This document shows positions 18,459-28,716 of a DNA stretch of 64,000 nucleotides, piece by piece. The stretch comes from Neptunomonas concharum (GTDB lineage: Bacteria > Pseudomonadota > Gammaproteobacteria > Pseudomonadales > Balneatricaceae), in assembly GCF_008630635.1 (NCBI RefSeq), contig NZ_CP043869.1, positions 744,001 through 808,000 of the forward strand, given 5' to 3'. How positions within the stretch are numbered: the first letter of the stretch is position 1; each line of letters opens with the position of its first letter. The notes beneath the pieces are model-generated. The model searched no databases. It was not told where the DNA came from and was given only the letters and a program-made list of their open reading frames with translations. The position numbers and the translations under genes are program-made.

Positions 18459-19556
18459 ATGAAAAATATACCGCTAAAAAAACTAGAGAAATATGGGATT
18501 TGGTTAGTTTCAGGTTTTCTTATATTTGTGGTTAGTATTTACTGGGCTATAATTGCCAGTGATCGTTATGTTTCGCAAAGTAACATCGTATTAGAAAGCC
18601 CGCAAATATCAACGCCTTCTCTAAACTTCTCAGCGTTGCTTCGAGGTGGAGCGGGTAGTGCTGATATGTTACTACTGCGCGACTATTTACTATCGGTCGA
18701 TATGCTGCGCTATTTGGAAGAAAATAATGGGTTTAGGCAGCATTATTCCAATTCTGATATTGATTTGTTTTCTAGATTAGATGAATCAGACGTTTCAATT
18801 GAAGAGTTGCATGAGTATTTTTTAAAAAGGGTGTCTGTTGAGCTGGACGAGTATGCACAGGTGCTGCGTATAAAAGTTGAAGCATTTACTCCAGAGCAGG
18901 CCTTCTCCATTTCGTCAGCTTTGCTGAAGCAGGGCGAGAGGCATATGAACTTGATGGGGCAACGACTTGCGCAAGAGCAAGTGCGTTTTCTTGAGGAGCA
19001 AGTTCATGAGCTTGCGGCAGGTTTTGAACAAGCGAGAAGTGAATTAATAGACTATCAAAACTTAAAGGGATTGGTGTCTCCAACAGGTACAGTGCAAAGC
19101 CTAAATGAAGTAGTTGCGGCTTTGGAAAGCCAGCTTGCGTCACTTAACGCCAGAGAAACTGCATTGCTAGGCTTTCAAAGCCCGCGCTCCCCTGATGTTG
19201 TTCGAGTGAAAAATGAGATTAAAGCGTTGCAGGAGCAAATTAATAGAGAGCGGGCCAGAATGGCTACCGATTCTGGTGAATCTTTGAATAAACTGTCTTC
19301 TGAGTACCAGATATTAGAGCTGAAGTTGAAGTTTGCCCAAGAAAGTTATGCGGGTGCTTTAGGCGCTTTGGAGAGCACGCGCATAGAAGCTGCAAGAAAA
19401 CTAAAGCAAGTATCGATTTTACAATCTCCAACAGTACCGGAGTACTCACAAAGCCCTGATAGGCTTTATAACGTTTCTGTTTTTGCGATAATTACGCTGC
19501 TGATTTCATTTATCATTAATATGATGATAACTATCATTAGAGATCACCAAGATTGA
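18459..19556 (+). CDS. kpsE: Capsule export inner-membrane adaptor protein
   Basis: KpsE links the KpsMT transporter to KpsD in the periplasm. The 365-residue product has the usual layout of a polysaccharide co-polymerase-type protein: one membrane helix near the N-terminus (IWLVSGFLIFVVSIYWAII, about residues 14-32), a long periplasmic part rich in heptads (LEEQVHELAAGFEQARSEL; ALQEQINRERARM), and a C-terminal membrane helix (VFAIITLLISFIINMMITII). It includes PTVPEYSQSPDR just before the last helix, as in family members. AAGGAAAAG precedes the ATG. It completes the D-M-T-E export set. Confidence 0.94.
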   Translation: MKNIPLKKLEKYGIWLVSGFLIFVVSIYWAIIASDRYVSQSNIVLESPQISTPSLNFSALLRGGAGSADMLLLRDYLLSVDMLRYLEENNGFRQHYSNSDIDLFSRLDESDVSIEELHEYFLKRVSVELDEYAQVLRIKVEAFTPEQAFSISSALLKQGERHMNLMGQRLAQEQVRFLEEQVHELAAGFEQARSELIDYQNLKGLVSPTGTVQSLNEVVAALESQLASLNARETALLGFQSPRSPDVVRVKNEIKALQEQINRERARMATDSGESLNKLSSEYQILELKLKFAQESYAGALGALESTRIEAARKLKQVSILQSPTVPEYSQSPDRLYNVSVFAIITLLISFIINMMITIIRDHQD

Positions 19557-19600
19557 TATATATGGCTACGGCCTTCAAGAGTCGGAGTTTACGGGGTTAG

Positions 19601-22240
19601 ATGTCATTTAAGGAAGTCCTTGGAGTTGGTAAGGGTTATCTAGTCCTATCCATACTTTGGCTGTTTAGTTTTACTAGATATCTCCCTGTTTTTAAAAATG
19701 GGTATCGGACGCTTCTTTGCTTTTTAGTTAGCAAAACGGGTTTGTTTGATGAAAAATACTATAAAAAGATTAATACTGATCTCGAGGGTAGCAGCTTTAC
19801 AGGGCTCTATCATTTTGTTGCATATGGCAATAAAGAAGGGCGGAATCCCCATCCGTTATTTGATACAAAGCTTTACCGGAGCAAAGCTAGAGGCTTCACA
19901 GTAAGTGTTAATGCTCTGTTGCACTATGTATATATAGGTCGATTCCTTAGACTATCTCCTACCCCTTGGATTGATATTGACTTCTATTTAAAAGTTAATC
20001 GTGATGTTAGACGTTCGGGAATTGAGCCAATAGTTCACTACTTACATTGGGGAGGGGTAGAAGGGCGTTCCCCGAACCCGCAGTTTGACGGGCGCTTTTA
20101 TTTGGAAAAGTACCCAGAAGTACACTTAAATAAAATCAATCCACTATTGCACTACTTAGAGTATGGTTGGAAAAGCCGGACACCGACTGCTTCGTTCCTA
20201 GAAAACAATGGGGCTGCTGACCTGTGGTCAGTTGAAGAGATAAAAAATATAGACTCTGCATTATGGAAAGAAGTATCAAAGGCTGAGCATGAAGAGACAG
20301 CAGTTGTTGATGTCATCATCCCTGTGTATAAGGATTACGAGCTAACGCTCAGAGCGATTTACAGCGTACTAAATAGCACACCGAAAACACCATATGCATT
20401 AATTGTTATAAATGATAAAAGTCCTGATGCGAAGCTCACCAGTGTATTGCAGATATTATCGGATCGTGGATTATTCAGCTTAATAGCTAATGAAAAAAAC
20501 CTTGGCTTTATTAAGACCGTGAACCTAGCAATGGACTTGCATCCAGATCGCGATGTAGTGTTGTTAAACTCGGATGCTGAGGTCTACAATGATTGGCTTG
20601 ATCGATTGGTTACAGCAGGGCAGTCTTCACCAAATGTGGCAAGTGTTACTCCTTTATCAAATAATGCGACAATTTGCAGCTACCCCGTCCCTCAATGTGA
20701 TAATCCATACCCATTAGAAATTTCATATGAAATGCTCGATCAGATGACCTCTGATGTTAATGCTGGTAGATATGTTACTGCACCGACAGGGGTTGGTTTT
20801 TGTATGTATATAAGTAGAAAGGCGTTAAATGAGATCGGCTTCTTTGATTATAAGGCATTTGGTAAGGGGTATGGAGAAGAAAACGATTGGTGTCAAAGAG
20901 CCATAAATAAAAGATGGGTAAACCTAATTGCAGCTGATGTTTTTGTTAGGCACTTTGGCAGTGCATCATTTCAGGGAGAATGGAGTAAGCGCGATCGTAA
21001 AGTTAAGAAAATACTCAAGCAACGCTACCCTGAATACCATAATTCTGTATACAAGTTTATTGATGAAAATATTTTACACGATCATAGATGTCGATTGGAT
21101 GTTGCGCGCTTAGTTCGTTTCAGCAAAAAACGAAACACCTTGATTATAAGCCATAGCCGAGGAGGTGGGGCAGAGCGCCATGTAGAAGAAGACACCGCAA
21201 TGCTTCGTGAAAGAGGAGAAGGTGTATTTTATTTACGGCCTGTTCGGGGGAAAGAGTTATTCGCATCAATCGAACACCCTGATTGTCATCAGATTACTAA
21301 TGTAGAATTTTTCTCGTTAGAGGAACGCACTCAGCTAGTAAACTTACTTAGTATCTTACAAATTACTAGTATTCATACTCATGGCTTAGTTGATTATGGA
21401 GAGCATGCACCAGAGCTGATAGCTCAATTAGCTGAGGAGTTAAAGGTTCCGTTACTTGTTGATATCCATGATTATAAGGTGATATGCCCAAGAATAAATC
21501 TTGTTGATAAAGATGGAGCTTATTGCGGCGAGCCTGATGAGGCAGAATGCAATCGTTGCTTGAGTAAAAATAATAATGATTTTGGCGCTAAAAATATCAG
21601 TGCGTGGCGTAATATGCATCATCAGGTACTAAAAGCAGCTTCTGAAATATATGTGCCTGATCAAGATGTATCCGAAAGAATTATTAAATACTATCCTGAT
21701 TTGAAGTTTAATGTTACACCTCATTGCGATATTCAACATGAAAACTTGACTATCATTGAACCTGAAATTACAGCTGGAAAGCCACTAAAAATTGTAATTG
21801 TAGGCGCTATAGGGGTTATAAAAGGCTTTAATGTTCTTGTCCAAGTTGCAGATTATATTAAGAAGAATAAATTGCCAATTGAGCTAACCGTTATGGGTTT
21901 TACGCTAAATGATACGCTGGCTGAGAAAAAAGGTATTAAAGTGACAGGGCGTTATGATGATCATTTGGCTGATGAAGTACTTATGTCTTTAAGTCCGCAT
22001 GTGGTTTGGTTACCTGCAACATGGCCTGAAACCTATAGCTATACACTGTCACTAGCATTAAAAAATAGCCTTCCTGTTTTTGGATTTGATATAGGGGCTA
22101 TTGCATCTAGATTACGTAGGGCTGGCTGGGATAAAGGGTTAATGGATCTATCTATAAGTAAAGAGCCAAAAAAAATAGCCACTAACTTCTTGAAATATCG
22201 AGAGTCAAGAGTAGTTGAAAACAGCAAAGGTTGCTTATGA
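19601..22240 (+). CDS. Giant glycosyltransferase: N-terminal repeats, GT2 and GT4 domains
   Basis: An 879-residue fused enzyme. Residues about 45-205 hold four degenerate repeats of about 40 residues built on a pattern of Phe-Asp, Tyr-Leu, a hydrophobic-His-Tyr core and a Gly-x-x-Glu-Gly-Arg-x-Pro turn; such repeats occur in large capsule glycosyltransferases. A GT2 domain starts near residue 236 (VDVIIPVYKDYE, LLNSDAEV near 323, GYGEENDW). A GT4 domain starts near 513 (LIISHSRGGGAERHVEED) and includes LPATWPETYSYTLSLAL. One protein may therefore add two sugars and build a repeating unit, which fits its place right after kpsDMTE. Both halves closely resemble separate proteins in region 1 (1632 and 4012). 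It overlaps the next gene (ATGA). Confidence 0.9.
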   Translation: MSFKEVLGVGKGYLVLSILWLFSFTRYLPVFKNGYRTLLCFLVSKTGLFDEKYYKKINTDLEGSSFTGLYHFVAYGNKEGRNPHPLFDTKLYRSKARGFTVSVNALLHYVYIGRFLRLSPTPWIDIDFYLKVNRDVRRSGIEPIVHYLHWGGVEGRSPNPQFDGRFYLEKYPEVHLNKINPLLHYLEYGWKSRTPTASFLENNGAADLWSVEEIKNIDSALWKEVSKAEHEETAVVDVIIPVYKDYELTLRAIYSVLNSTPKTPYALIVINDKSPDAKLTSVLQILSDRGLFSLIANEKNLGFIKTVNLAMDLHPDRDVVLLNSDAEVYNDWLDRLVTAGQSSPNVASVTPLSNNATICSYPVPQCDNPYPLEISYEMLDQMTSDVNAGRYVTAPTGVGFCMYISRKALNEIGFFDYKAFGKGYGEENDWCQRAINKRWVNLIAADVFVRHFGSASFQGEWSKRDRKVKKILKQRYPEYHNSVYKFIDENILHDHRCRLDVARLVRFSKKRNTLIISHSRGGGAERHVEEDTAMLRERGEGVFYLRPVRGKELFASIEHPDCHQITNVEFFSLEERTQLVNLLSILQITSIHTHGLVDYGEHAPELIAQLAEELKVPLLVDIHDYKVICPRINLVDKDGAYCGEPDEAECNRCLSKNNNDFGAKNISAWRNMHHQVLKAASEIYVPDQDVSERIIKYYPDLKFNVTPHCDIQHENLTIIEPEITAGKPLKIVIVGAIGVIKGFNVLVQVADYIKKNKLPIELTVMGFTLNDTLAEKKGIKVTGRYDDHLADEVLMSLSPHVVWLPATWPETYSYTLSLALKNSLPVFGFDIGAIASRLRRAGWDKGLMDLSISKEPKKIATNFLKYRESRVVENSKGCL

Positions 22241-25200
22241 AAGAAATAGTTAAAAGAACGGCAGAATTGGCTAAGTTACTCAAAAGAGAGAAGCCGGTAG
22301 TCGGATATATTGAAAAACTTGATCACTACTCTATTGAAGGCTGGGTTATTCACTTGCAAAAGGGAGTGGTCAATATAAGGCTAACCTATAACAATGAGTC
22401 GTTTGAGTTAACCCCACAATGGCACCAGCGCGATGATGTGGCTGAAAAGTATGGCCCTGAATATTTACAAGCAGGTTTTTCATGTGAATTACCTGAAAAA
22501 ATAAGCACAGAGTTAAAGCTAAAAGAAGTGCTGCCAGAACAATTGAAGATCATAGTATCCGATGTAAGTCTCGAAATTGTAGGGAGAATGCCACAGCCAG
22601 AAAAGGTATTTATTGATAAGCCAATTGATGATAAGAACAGCTTAACCCAGCACAGTGCTATAGAGTCTCTAGGTGAAGGCAGAAAAAGTAATAACTTAAT
22701 TGCTGAAGAAAATGACAAGCTTTGGACGCTGTTACCACAGCGTGCGAAAAAATATCAAGAAAGTCTCATCATAAATGAAGATACAAAAAAGCCTCTGCTT
22801 TATGTAAATGATGTCTGGTTATTCTCTATTTTTGGAACCCTGGTTACAACGAAAGATAAAAATGAGATAGAACAATTATTAGAAGTAAAACTGGATAACC
22901 AAGTAAAAGACTGGAAAATATTTATTAATAAAGTTATTTCATTAGGAACGGAATTTGCTTATGGTGTCGAGATAGAAATCCCAGGCTATATATGGCAAGA
23001 TATAAAATCTAATGAATTAAAAATTAATTTAAGCTTTAGAGAAGTTAAAGATCAGTCTATAAACTTGTCTATTTTAGAGAATGATTGTATAGATTGGTTG
23101 GAAACTGAAGCAAATTGGCCTGAAGGTCAGGATGGGCAATATAATTTACTCTTAGCATTAGAACACCTGCGCTATTCAAATTTTTATGAAAAACTGACAT
23201 TAAAGGCTAAGTCTTTTTTTAATCAATATGCAGAAAGCATGAGTTTGTCTGAGTTTTTACATGCTAATCATTCATCAGTTCAGCCTTTAAAGTTAGAAGG
23301 GGTAAGTGTTGATGTTAAAACGCGTGCACTTTGGAGTGCGCAGAAAATATTGAATAAACAGCTTTTGAAAGACAATAATAATCTCCATGAAGAAATAGAA
23401 ATTATTATAAAAAATAAAAAGCTAGTAGGCGATGTTAAGTCAAATTTTATAAAGTCAATTATCCCGTTGTTGGCGAAAGAGCAATCGTTGCATAGCTTAA
23501 ATCGCGTACATGACCTTAAAACTTATTATAGTTTAGCTCAATCTGATAATGCCTGGGAAATTACTATCGCCATTGCTGTTTTGATTGCTGAGAAGCAGAC
23601 CAATCGTGCGATTGAAGCGATGTGGAAACTGAGTAAAATGACCAGTGCCGGTTGGTTAAATACCGAGTGTTTATGGTTTGCTATTACGCAAATTAATCAG
23701 TTAGAGATTGAAGGTCAGGCAACGCAGGAGCAGTCGCAACGTATGCGTTACGCCTTTCTTGCGGTTTTAGAAGACTTTAAAGGTGAATGGTTTTCGCGTT
23801 TACACGATAAAATGCTGCATAAAGCAATGATTGCCTTACTACAGCATTTACCTTTAATGACTGACTATAAAAAGACGGATGTTATAAAGGCTGCAATAAA
23901 ACACTACGGTCTTTCTCCAGATTTTTGGCAATTTTATACAGATACGAACATCAATATTGACGATTCGCTTTTCCAGCAAGCTCAGAATCAATGGAAAGTT
24001 ATCCATCAACAGTTTAATTCCCTAAATCAATCGGCTAGTAACCCGACTGAGCTAGTTAAAGCACTAAGGTTTTTCCAGAAAAATCATAACCCAGAAGCTG
24101 TAATCTTTATGCGTGAGTTAGCGGCAAGCCTCATGCAAAATGCTGGGGCAGACCAAGCAGTGTTGATTGAACTCATAGAAGACTTATCACAAGAACAAGA
24201 TTTTGAATTGGTACGCTATGTTGCACATCCGCTCATTCAACCTGCCACTGAACAAAAACTGATAGAAAAGCATAAAACTCAAATCTACCATGCCTTGAGG
24301 CTAAATACCGAACGGACCTCTAGCGTTACCTACCAGGCTCAAAAAACGGCCGCACAAGCTATGAGACACCAAGCATCTATTGAGCAGAGCGTTGTCGCAT
24401 TGAATAATTGGCCTGCTATGTTTTTAAGTATAGATGTGTTAGTTAATGAACTGCTGAAGCAGCCGCAAGATATTGAGTCTAAACTTATAAAACTAGACGA
24501 TGTCATGCAGCATGTGATTGCTCAGTCCAAAGCTAGCTTTTATCTTCCTGCACCAGTATGTACAGCGCTTTCGAATTTAAGCCAAACGAAAAACCTCCAT
24601 ATCCAAAACTGGCTAGCGGGCATTAAAACAACACTTGACCTAAAGTTTGGTGAAATACACAACACATTGTTTGAAGTTAAGCTGAAAAAATACGATATCA
24701 CTGAACCTGGGTGGCCACAGGACACTCTGGTGGTTATTTACTCCTGTAGAGCCTATCTTGACACCCGTATAAAAGCGATTCGCGAGACTTGGGTAAAAGA
24801 TCTTAAGGCACGGGCTATCCCCTATGTCATCCTCGTTGGCGATGGCAGTGACGAAATCGAAGGTGATGTATTGGCACTTAATGTATCCGATACCTACGAA
24901 GATCTACCGCAGAAGTCGCTCAAATTGTTTGAATGGGTCTATAAGAATACCAACGCCCAGTATGTTTTAAAAATCGATGATGACTGTTACCTTGATGTGG
25001 ATAAATACTTTGATACATTAAGCTATCGCAAGCACCACTATTACGGTAGGGTAATACATAGACCAGTAGGGGGTATGGATCGTGCGTGGCATCATAGCAA
25101 GTCGAAAACCCTGCGCGCGCAAAATGCCATTGATAAGTCCCCAGAACCTTCGGTTTACTGTGACGGAGGTGGAGGTTATACCTTATCGCGTTGCGCAATG

Positions 25201-26436
25201 GCATCATTGGGTGCTAATGCTAATACCCCGCAAGGCAAACGTCTGATTGCGAACTCTTTTATGGAAGATAAGTTAATCGGAGATCTGTTGTCCTTCTCTT
25301 ACTTCGAGCCGAGTAATGAAGATTACGAGTGTTATCAACGTCGACGCACGTTTAACACTGCTCTGCCTGTAGGGATGTATGAAAATACTTTCTACCCTTC
25401 AAATCTTACACCTTCTAGAGTCACGCACTTAGATACGGATAAAGATCAGACTCTGGTCGAAGAAAAACACATTAAAACTGAGCTGTGGCCGAAAAAAATA
25501 TGGCCATCTTGTTGGGACATTTCTATTAAAGGGAATTCTAATCAGCTTGAGCTATTAACAGACCTCTCTAAGGCAAGCACTCTATTAAATAATGATTTCT
25601 TTGTGATTTCTGTTATGCGCAATGAAATTATTATGATTAAACATTTCCTAGAACATTATAGAAAACTCGGTGTAAAGGTTTTTATCATAGCTGACAACTG
25701 TTCTGATGATGGAACTCGAGAGTATCTATATGAGCAGGAAGATGTAATTCTTTATTCGTCAGATACACAATATAAATATTCCCATTATGGCGTTGCATGG
25801 CAGCAGTCAATTCTGGCTAATTATTGTCTAAATAAGTGGGTGTTGGTGGCTGATGCAGATGAATTATTGGTTTACCCAGACGATGATAAAGTCAGTATAC
25901 AAGACTTTGTATCAATTTCTGAAAGCCTAGGAGTAGATTGTATTCGCACCGATATGATAGACATGTATCCATATGGTGATCTTAATAAGGCCGATTTTGT
26001 AAAAGAAAAACCATTTGATGCCGCTAATTGGTTTGATTCAACTCCTCTGACCGAATGGCATATAGGTAGCGGAAGGTTTTCAAATCGTTCCAGTCACGTA
26101 AGTAGCCTACGACACAGAATAGATCCAGATTCAGAACCTAATGCGTTTACATCTCAGAAGTATGCGCTGTTTAAATATAAACCTTGGCTAAGATTATCCC
26201 AAGGCATACATGATATCAGCGGTGCAATTGTATCTGAAACCCCCATTGCTTTTGCTCACTTTAAATACCATGCAGGGTTTAAAAAGAAAATTGAAGATGA
26301 AATTGCAAGAGCTCAACACTATGACGGCGCAAAAGAATATAAAAGATATTCTGCAATGTTAGCAGAAGGTAGTGGTAATTTTGGTAACAAGGCCGTTTCA
26401 AAAATGTACGTCACTTTTGACGATCTGAGGAAATAG
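22237..26436 (+). CDS. Very large multidomain glycosyltransferase (GT31-like plus GT92/GT2-like)
   Basis: A 1399-residue protein; ATG 22237 fits AAAGG with 6-base spacing and an ATGA overlap. The first about 290 residues contain two beta-rich modules of a kind seen beside bacterial glycosyltransferases (GYIEKLDHYSIEGWVIHL). Residues about 290-800 look all-helical and I do not recognise them. Residues about 828-1060 resemble beta-1,3-galactosyl/fringe-type GT31 enzymes: VVIYSCRAYLDTRIKAIRETW, VLKIDDDCYLD (DDD metal site about 913-916) and SVYCDGGGGYTLSR. Residues about 1120-1395 carry a GT92/Glyco_tranf_2_4 type domain (VISVMRNEIIMIKHFLEHY, IIADNCSDDGT, VLVADADELL). It probably adds further capsule sugars. 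Specificity cannot be read. Confidence 0.85.
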   Translation: MKEIVKRTAELAKLLKREKPVVGYIEKLDHYSIEGWVIHLQKGVVNIRLTYNNESFELTPQWHQRDDVAEKYGPEYLQAGFSCELPEKISTELKLKEVLPEQLKIIVSDVSLEIVGRMPQPEKVFIDKPIDDKNSLTQHSAIESLGEGRKSNNLIAEENDKLWTLLPQRAKKYQESLIINEDTKKPLLYVNDVWLFSIFGTLVTTKDKNEIEQLLEVKLDNQVKDWKIFINKVISLGTEFAYGVEIEIPGYIWQDIKSNELKINLSFREVKDQSINLSILENDCIDWLETEANWPEGQDGQYNLLLALEHLRYSNFYEKLTLKAKSFFNQYAESMSLSEFLHANHSSVQPLKLEGVSVDVKTRALWSAQKILNKQLLKDNNNLHEEIEIIIKNKKLVGDVKSNFIKSIIPLLAKEQSLHSLNRVHDLKTYYSLAQSDNAWEITIAIAVLIAEKQTNRAIEAMWKLSKMTSAGWLNTECLWFAITQINQLEIEGQATQEQSQRMRYAFLAVLEDFKGEWFSRLHDKMLHKAMIALLQHLPLMTDYKKTDVIKAAIKHYGLSPDFWQFYTDTNINIDDSLFQQAQNQWKVIHQQFNSLNQSASNPTELVKALRFFQKNHNPEAVIFMRELAASLMQNAGADQAVLIELIEDLSQEQDFELVRYVAHPLIQPATEQKLIEKHKTQIYHALRLNTERTSSVTYQAQKTAAQAMRHQASIEQSVVALNNWPAMFLSIDVLVNELLKQPQDIESKLIKLDDVMQHVIAQSKASFYLPAPVCTALSNLSQTKNLHIQNWLAGIKTTLDLKFGEIHNTLFEVKLKKYDITEPGWPQDTLVVIYSCRAYLDTRIKAIRETWVKDLKARAIPYVILVGDGSDEIEGDVLALNVSDTYEDLPQKSLKLFEWVYKNTNAQYVLKIDDDCYLDVDKYFDTLSYRKHHYYGRVIHRPVGGMDRAWHHSKSKTLRAQNAIDKSPEPSVYCDGGGGYTLSRCAMASLGANANTPQGKRLIANSFMEDKLIGDLLSFSYFEPSNEDYECYQRRRTFNTALPVGMYENTFYPSNLTPSRVTHLDTDKDQTLVEEKHIKTELWPKKIWPSCWDISIKGNSNQLELLTDLSKASTLLNNDFFVISVMRNEIIMIKHFLEHYRKLGVKVFIIADNCSDDGTREYLYEQEDVILYSSDTQYKYSHYGVAWQQSILANYCLNKWVLVADADELLVYPDDDKVSIQDFVSISESLGVDCIRTDMIDMYPYGDLNKADFVKEKPFDAANWFDSTPLTEWHIGSGRFSNRSSHVSSLRHRIDPDSEPNAFTSQKYALFKYKPWLRLSQGIHDISGAIVSETPIAFAHFKYHAGFKKKIEDEIARAQHYDGAKEYKRYSAMLAEGSGNFGNKAVSKMYVTFDDLRK

Positions 26437-26438
26437 AA

Positions 26439-27545
26439 TTGAAAAAGCAACCATTTATTATTTGGACTCTTAGAAGAGCCGGTGGAACAAATTTGGCTGA
26501 AGCTCTTTTCTCGACATCCAATTGTGATACTGTCGAACATGAGCCTTTTAATGGTGATAGACTGTTTGGCTATGTTGTAAAAAATTGGCTTGACGAGAAA
26601 AGCGAAGAAAAGCTATATTCTAATTTAAGAGAGATTTTATCTAAAAAAGTTTTAATAAAACATTGTTTGGAAATAATTCCTCATGAAGTAAATATTGCGT
26701 TAGCAAAGATTAGTAAAGAGTATGGATATAATCATCTTTTTCTCTATAGAGAATATCCTACTAATAGACTTTTGAGCTTAAATTACTCACAGAAGACTAA
26801 TATTTGGGGTAAAGAGCACAAAAGAAAAATTTCTGTAAATGAGAATATTTTTAATGAACCTATAAATATTAGATCTTTAGTTGATCATGAACTACATTGC
26901 AGAACTGAAATGGGAAAAATATTTTCATATTTAAGTATGGAAGGGCTCTCTCCTGCTGCAGTTAGTTTCGAAGACTTATACCAATTTCCCACTTTTGAGT
27001 ACTCAAAATATCTTGTTCTGAATATTTTTAAACATTTAGATATGGAAGATACGGAGCTTGATGATGTGTTTTTGAAAAGGATGTTGAGAAAAGGCTCTCA
27101 AGGAACAAGCCATGAATACAAAAAATTTAAAAATTCCGAAGAGTTTGTTATTGCAGCTGATGGTTTGCCTCCATTTACTTTGTTCAACAAAAAACTTAAG
27201 TTGAAATTAGAGAAAAATTCTAAATTCAATAGTCGGGTATTTGAAGTTTGGCCTCCCCTATCATCTCTTAGAGATGGAGAGTGTATCTTGCAGGGGATCC
27301 TATTGGTTAGTGACTCTAGTGTATTAAAAATTAAAGCATGCCATAACGAACTATCAATAACTGCTGAGTATGGACTAAAATCGCCTAGAGTATCTAAGTT
27401 ATATCCAGATGATGAGCCTGTTTCTGGGAATAGTAGATATATACTACCTGGCCTTAGTGTTGGAACTCCTTATAATCTGTCTGTTTCTAAGGATAGTGGG
27501 GATTTTGAAAATATTGCTGCTTTTACAGTGGTAAATGAGATGTAA
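26439..27545 (+). CDS. Sulfotransferase-like protein
   Basis: A 368-residue protein starting at TTG 26439; TGAGGA lies 7 bases upstream and no ATG is close, so TTG is likely. The N-terminus IIWTLRRAGGTNLAEAL resembles the phosphosulfate-binding loop of PAPS-dependent sulfotransferases, and YNHLFLYREYPTNRLLSLNY has an Arg/Ser arrangement like the 3'-phosphate site. The C-terminal about 130 residues look beta-rich and are not recognised. With the PAPS-forming genes at 32029-38373 it most likely transfers sulfate to a capsule sugar, but the family match is weaker than for the next three. It is the first gene of a visibly AT-rich block, perhaps horizontally acquired. Confidence 0.65.
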   Translation: MKKQPFIIWTLRRAGGTNLAEALFSTSNCDTVEHEPFNGDRLFGYVVKNWLDEKSEEKLYSNLREILSKKVLIKHCLEIIPHEVNIALAKISKEYGYNHLFLYREYPTNRLLSLNYSQKTNIWGKEHKRKISVNENIFNEPINIRSLVDHELHCRTEMGKIFSYLSMEGLSPAAVSFEDLYQFPTFEYSKYLVLNIFKHLDMEDTELDDVFLKRMLRKGSQGTSHEYKKFKNSEEFVIAADGLPPFTLFNKKLKLKLEKNSKFNSRVFEVWPPLSSLRDGECILQGILLVSDSSVLKIKACHNELSITAEYGLKSPRVSKLYPDDEPVSGNSRYILPGLSVGTPYNLSVSKDSGDFENIAAFTVVNEM

Positions 27546-27556
27546 TATATTGGTTT

Positions 27557-28606
27557 ATGATTGCTCCTTTTATAGGGTGGCGGTATGTGAGTTTTTTAAT
27601 GTTTATTCCAAAGTTCAGATGTAAGACATTGCCTACTATATATTTACATATAGGCTTTAATAAAACAGGTACGACTTCTATTCAAAAATATTTTTATGAT
27701 AATAAAAATATTTTGTTAAAAAGTGGTATTTTGTACCCTGATGTGGGGTTGATTAATTCTGCTCATTATGGAATAAGTACATCAGTAGGCTTTTATAATA
27801 ATCCTATAAGAAGTGACTGGAGTTTTGATTTAAAGCGTCTAAGAAAAAACCTTTGTGATGAAATAACTAGGGATATTCATTCTATTATATTGAGTTCGGA
27901 AGATTTTGTTCTGGATAGGGATTTTAAGAGTTTACGGTATTTTTTGAAAGGTTTTTCAACTAAAATAATAGTTTATCTTAGAAGGCATGACTATTGGTGG
28001 ATGTCGGCTTACGCTCAGGCTGTTAAGATGAAGGTCAACCCACCTTGGGGGTTGGGAATTCAAAGTTATATAAACTTTAATAAAAAAAATAATATTTCAT
28101 ATGGGAACTATCGTTACTTGGTTGAACGTTGGGCCTCCGAGTTTGGAGAAGAGAATATTATAATTAGACCATATGAAAATTTGCAGAATTCTCCGAATAT
28201 CGCTTTTGATTTTTTATCTTGTGTTAGCGAACTTAAAAATCTAGATGACTTCCCAGTTATGGCTATTAACAAGAATGTCAGTCTGCCTTCACGAGCGATA
28301 CAGTTTTTGGATATTATTCAGAGAATGGATGTAGATGTTTCTGTTAGAAAAAAACTAATTTGGCATGTGTGTAATGATACATATTCCAATCATCAAAATC
28401 TTTCCTTATTAAGTGGGAAGGTTAGATGTAATATTATAGATGAGAACATGGATGATTATAATTTTCTGGCTAGGAAGTATCTAAAACGTGATAATGGTTT
28501 ATTTTTTGATGCTCTGCCTGACCTAGGTGATGATAATATACAGGGGTGGCCTTCTAATATAGAGGTTGCAGAAATGGTTGCTAAAACTTTCTGTAGAGAT
28601 ATCTAA
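27557..28606 (+). CDS. Sulfotransferase family protein
   Basis: A 349-residue protein with a clear sulfotransferase layout: IYLHIGFNKTGTTSIQ (5'-phosphosulfate loop, about residues 29-44) and IIVYLRRHDYWWMSAYAQ (3'-phosphate binding Arg and Ser). It should move sulfate from PAPS to a hydroxyl, here presumably on a capsule sugar. No good ribosome site precedes ATG 27557; ATG 27599 would also give a complete enzyme and may be the real start. The gene is AT-rich like its neighbours. A 110-base AT-rich gap follows with no gene and no clear signal. Confidence 0.8.
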   Translation: MIAPFIGWRYVSFLMFIPKFRCKTLPTIYLHIGFNKTGTTSIQKYFYDNKNILLKSGILYPDVGLINSAHYGISTSVGFYNNPIRSDWSFDLKRLRKNLCDEITRDIHSIILSSEDFVLDRDFKSLRYFLKGFSTKIIVYLRRHDYWWMSAYAQAVKMKVNPPWGLGIQSYINFNKKNNISYGNYRYLVERWASEFGEENIIIRPYENLQNSPNIAFDFLSCVSELKNLDDFPVMAINKNVSLPSRAIQFLDIIQRMDVDVSVRKKLIWHVCNDTYSNHQNLSLLSGKVRCNIIDENMDDYNFLARKYLKRDNGLFFDALPDLGDDNIQGWPSNIEVAEMVAKTFCRDI

Positions 28607-28716
28607 GAATATATTTATTAGTGTTTCTGTTAGATATAAATTTTGGCTTGCTTTTTATTGGGTATTTTTTTTGGTTTTTTCATGTCAATATTTGCTTAAT
28701 ATATTTGTGAAATATT

